Below are positions 63,500 through 64,000 of a stretch of 64,000 nt of DNA, piece by piece. Each line of letters starts with the position of its first letter. The first letter of the stretch is position 1. Both the position numbers and the translations under genes were made by a program. Below the pieces are notes generated by a model that was given only the letters and a program-made list of their open reading frames with translations, had not been told where the DNA came from and searched no databases. Source of the stretch: G965197675 sp965197675 (GTDB lineage Bacteria; Chloroflexota; Dehalococcoidia; Plut-88900); NCBI GenBank assembly GCA_965197675.1, contig OZ240221.1, forward strand, positions 1,860,001 to 1,924,000. Reading direction: 5' to 3'.

Positions 63500-63891
63500 G
63501 ATTGCTTCTCTGCTGTTACGGGAGGAGAAGATTTGGCCGGGCTTGCGTGAGGTTATCGAGCAGGCGCGAGATCATTCCTCGGCAGTAATCACTTCATCAG
63601 AATGATAAATAGGCGCGCCTTCGACTGCTTTCCCAAGCTCGTAATAGTGGAAGTGGAGCTAGCTAGGTACTCTACTGGTTGGAGCGCACGCAGGATCAGT
63701 TAGGGGAGAGTTCACAAGTAGTGGTGTCGGATATTCAGGACTGGCTGGCCATCCTATCGAACGATTAGGGACGACTGTTGAAATGGATCAGAGGACAGGA
63801 TCAGGATGCCAAACAATTCAACAGCGAAGAGGCCGCCATCCATCATGAAACCTCTCGCCTGGTATTATTAATCGCGTACCTCAAAGCTTAA
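63500..63891 (+). pseudogene. Decayed reading frame of unknown product
   Basis: A 35-codon frame with AGGAGG before a GTG (about 63498) reads LLLREEKIWPGLREVIEQAR and stops at 63607. After a break, a frame from about 63670 reads WLERTQDQLGESSQVVVSDI and QDWLAILSND, then a TAG and WIRGQDQDAKQFNSEEAAIH onward to TAA at 63889. The amino-acid use looks coding, but frames are broken. No family is recognised. The 63147-63480 stretch has no gene. Confidence 0.35.
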
Positions 63892-63915
63892 CCACTTCGA
63901 GGTACGCGATTAATA
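63866..63915. repeat. Perfect 17-bp inverted repeat
   Basis: TATTAATCGCGTACCTC (63866-63882) and GAGGTACGCGATTAATA (63899-63915) are exact reverse complements around a 16-base spacer. It overlaps the end of the decayed frame. No U-tract follows, so it is not a standard terminator. Transposon ends or a regulatory dyad are possible. Confidence 0.65.
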
Positions 63916-64000
63916 GAGCGCTACTTTGTGTCCTGTGATATGCCGTGTGGCATGAGCACAGGATTTCTTTATTGGGTGAACACCTCTCTCTTTAGCCGCT

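Noticed and set aside
1..64000. CRISPR array or cas genes
   Set aside because: No series of regularly spaced identical repeats and no Cas-like protein was seen; the only tandem array is the short G-rich one before hsdR.

Overview
This window looks like a chromosomal segment of an uncultured member of the Chloroflexota, most likely Dehalococcoidia or SAR202-like. The assignment is inferred from the character of the proteins (Mfd, glyA, rpsF-ssb-rpsR, replication-relaxation proteins, lipoproteins with Thr/Pro linkers, CotH, DM13) and from tRNA genes that encode their CCA ends. It is held with moderate to low confidence because no search was possible.

Region 1 (1 to about 24,000) is a GC-rich accessory island. 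It opens inside a type I restriction-modification operon: hsdM (cut by the window edge), hsdS, a lower-GC insert with two unknown genes, an AlbA_2/Schlafen-type ATP-binding gene, hsdR and a small HELLH metallopeptidase. Next come a replication-relaxation protein, a membrane-anchored excisionase-like regulator, and a tight run of a HelD-like helicase, a phospholipase D-like protein and a TIR-like nucleotide-binding effector, which reads as a defence cluster. A ribbon-helix-helix gene and an intact large serine recombinase follow. From 18.1 to 23.9 kb the island is decayed: recombinase tails, a frameshifted conjugation-type ATPase, a frameshifted second replication-relaxation gene and small HTH genes. 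It ends in a recombinase remnant that reads into tRNA-Val. Four tRNA genes (Val, Arg, Leu, Met/Ile2, all minus) and an IS with 27-bp imperfect inverted repeats close the island.

Region 2 (25.9 to 42.7 kb) is ordered housekeeping sequence, mostly minus strand: an SDR oxidoreductase, a small membrane protein, a CpsB-type PHP phosphatase, then a PIG-L deacetylase, a tandem-GNAT acetyltransferase and a GT4 glycosyltransferase that together resemble MshB, MshD and MshA of mycothiol synthesis. Then come a BioF2/FemAB-like acetyltransferase, folE, thrC, hom, rpsR-ssb-rpsF, glyA with a structured leader, comF, a HAD hydrolase and mfd.

Region 3 (42.7 to 64 kb) mixes working genes with many fossils. 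Intact genes are an SRPBCC protein, a Doc-type toxin-antitoxin pair, a CzcD zinc exporter facing a previously unlisted 38-residue histidine-rich peptide, a glycine-betaine type ABC transporter, a YbaY lipoprotein, a cytochrome c, a DM13 protein and an Ldh-family dehydrogenase. Probably frameshifted are a peptide-type solute-binding protein and a CotH lipoprotein. Between them lie remnants of the same IS, two other transposases, XRE and GHKL proteins, a PAS sensor, a serine recombinase and an HsdR helicase, plus several perfect inverted repeats.
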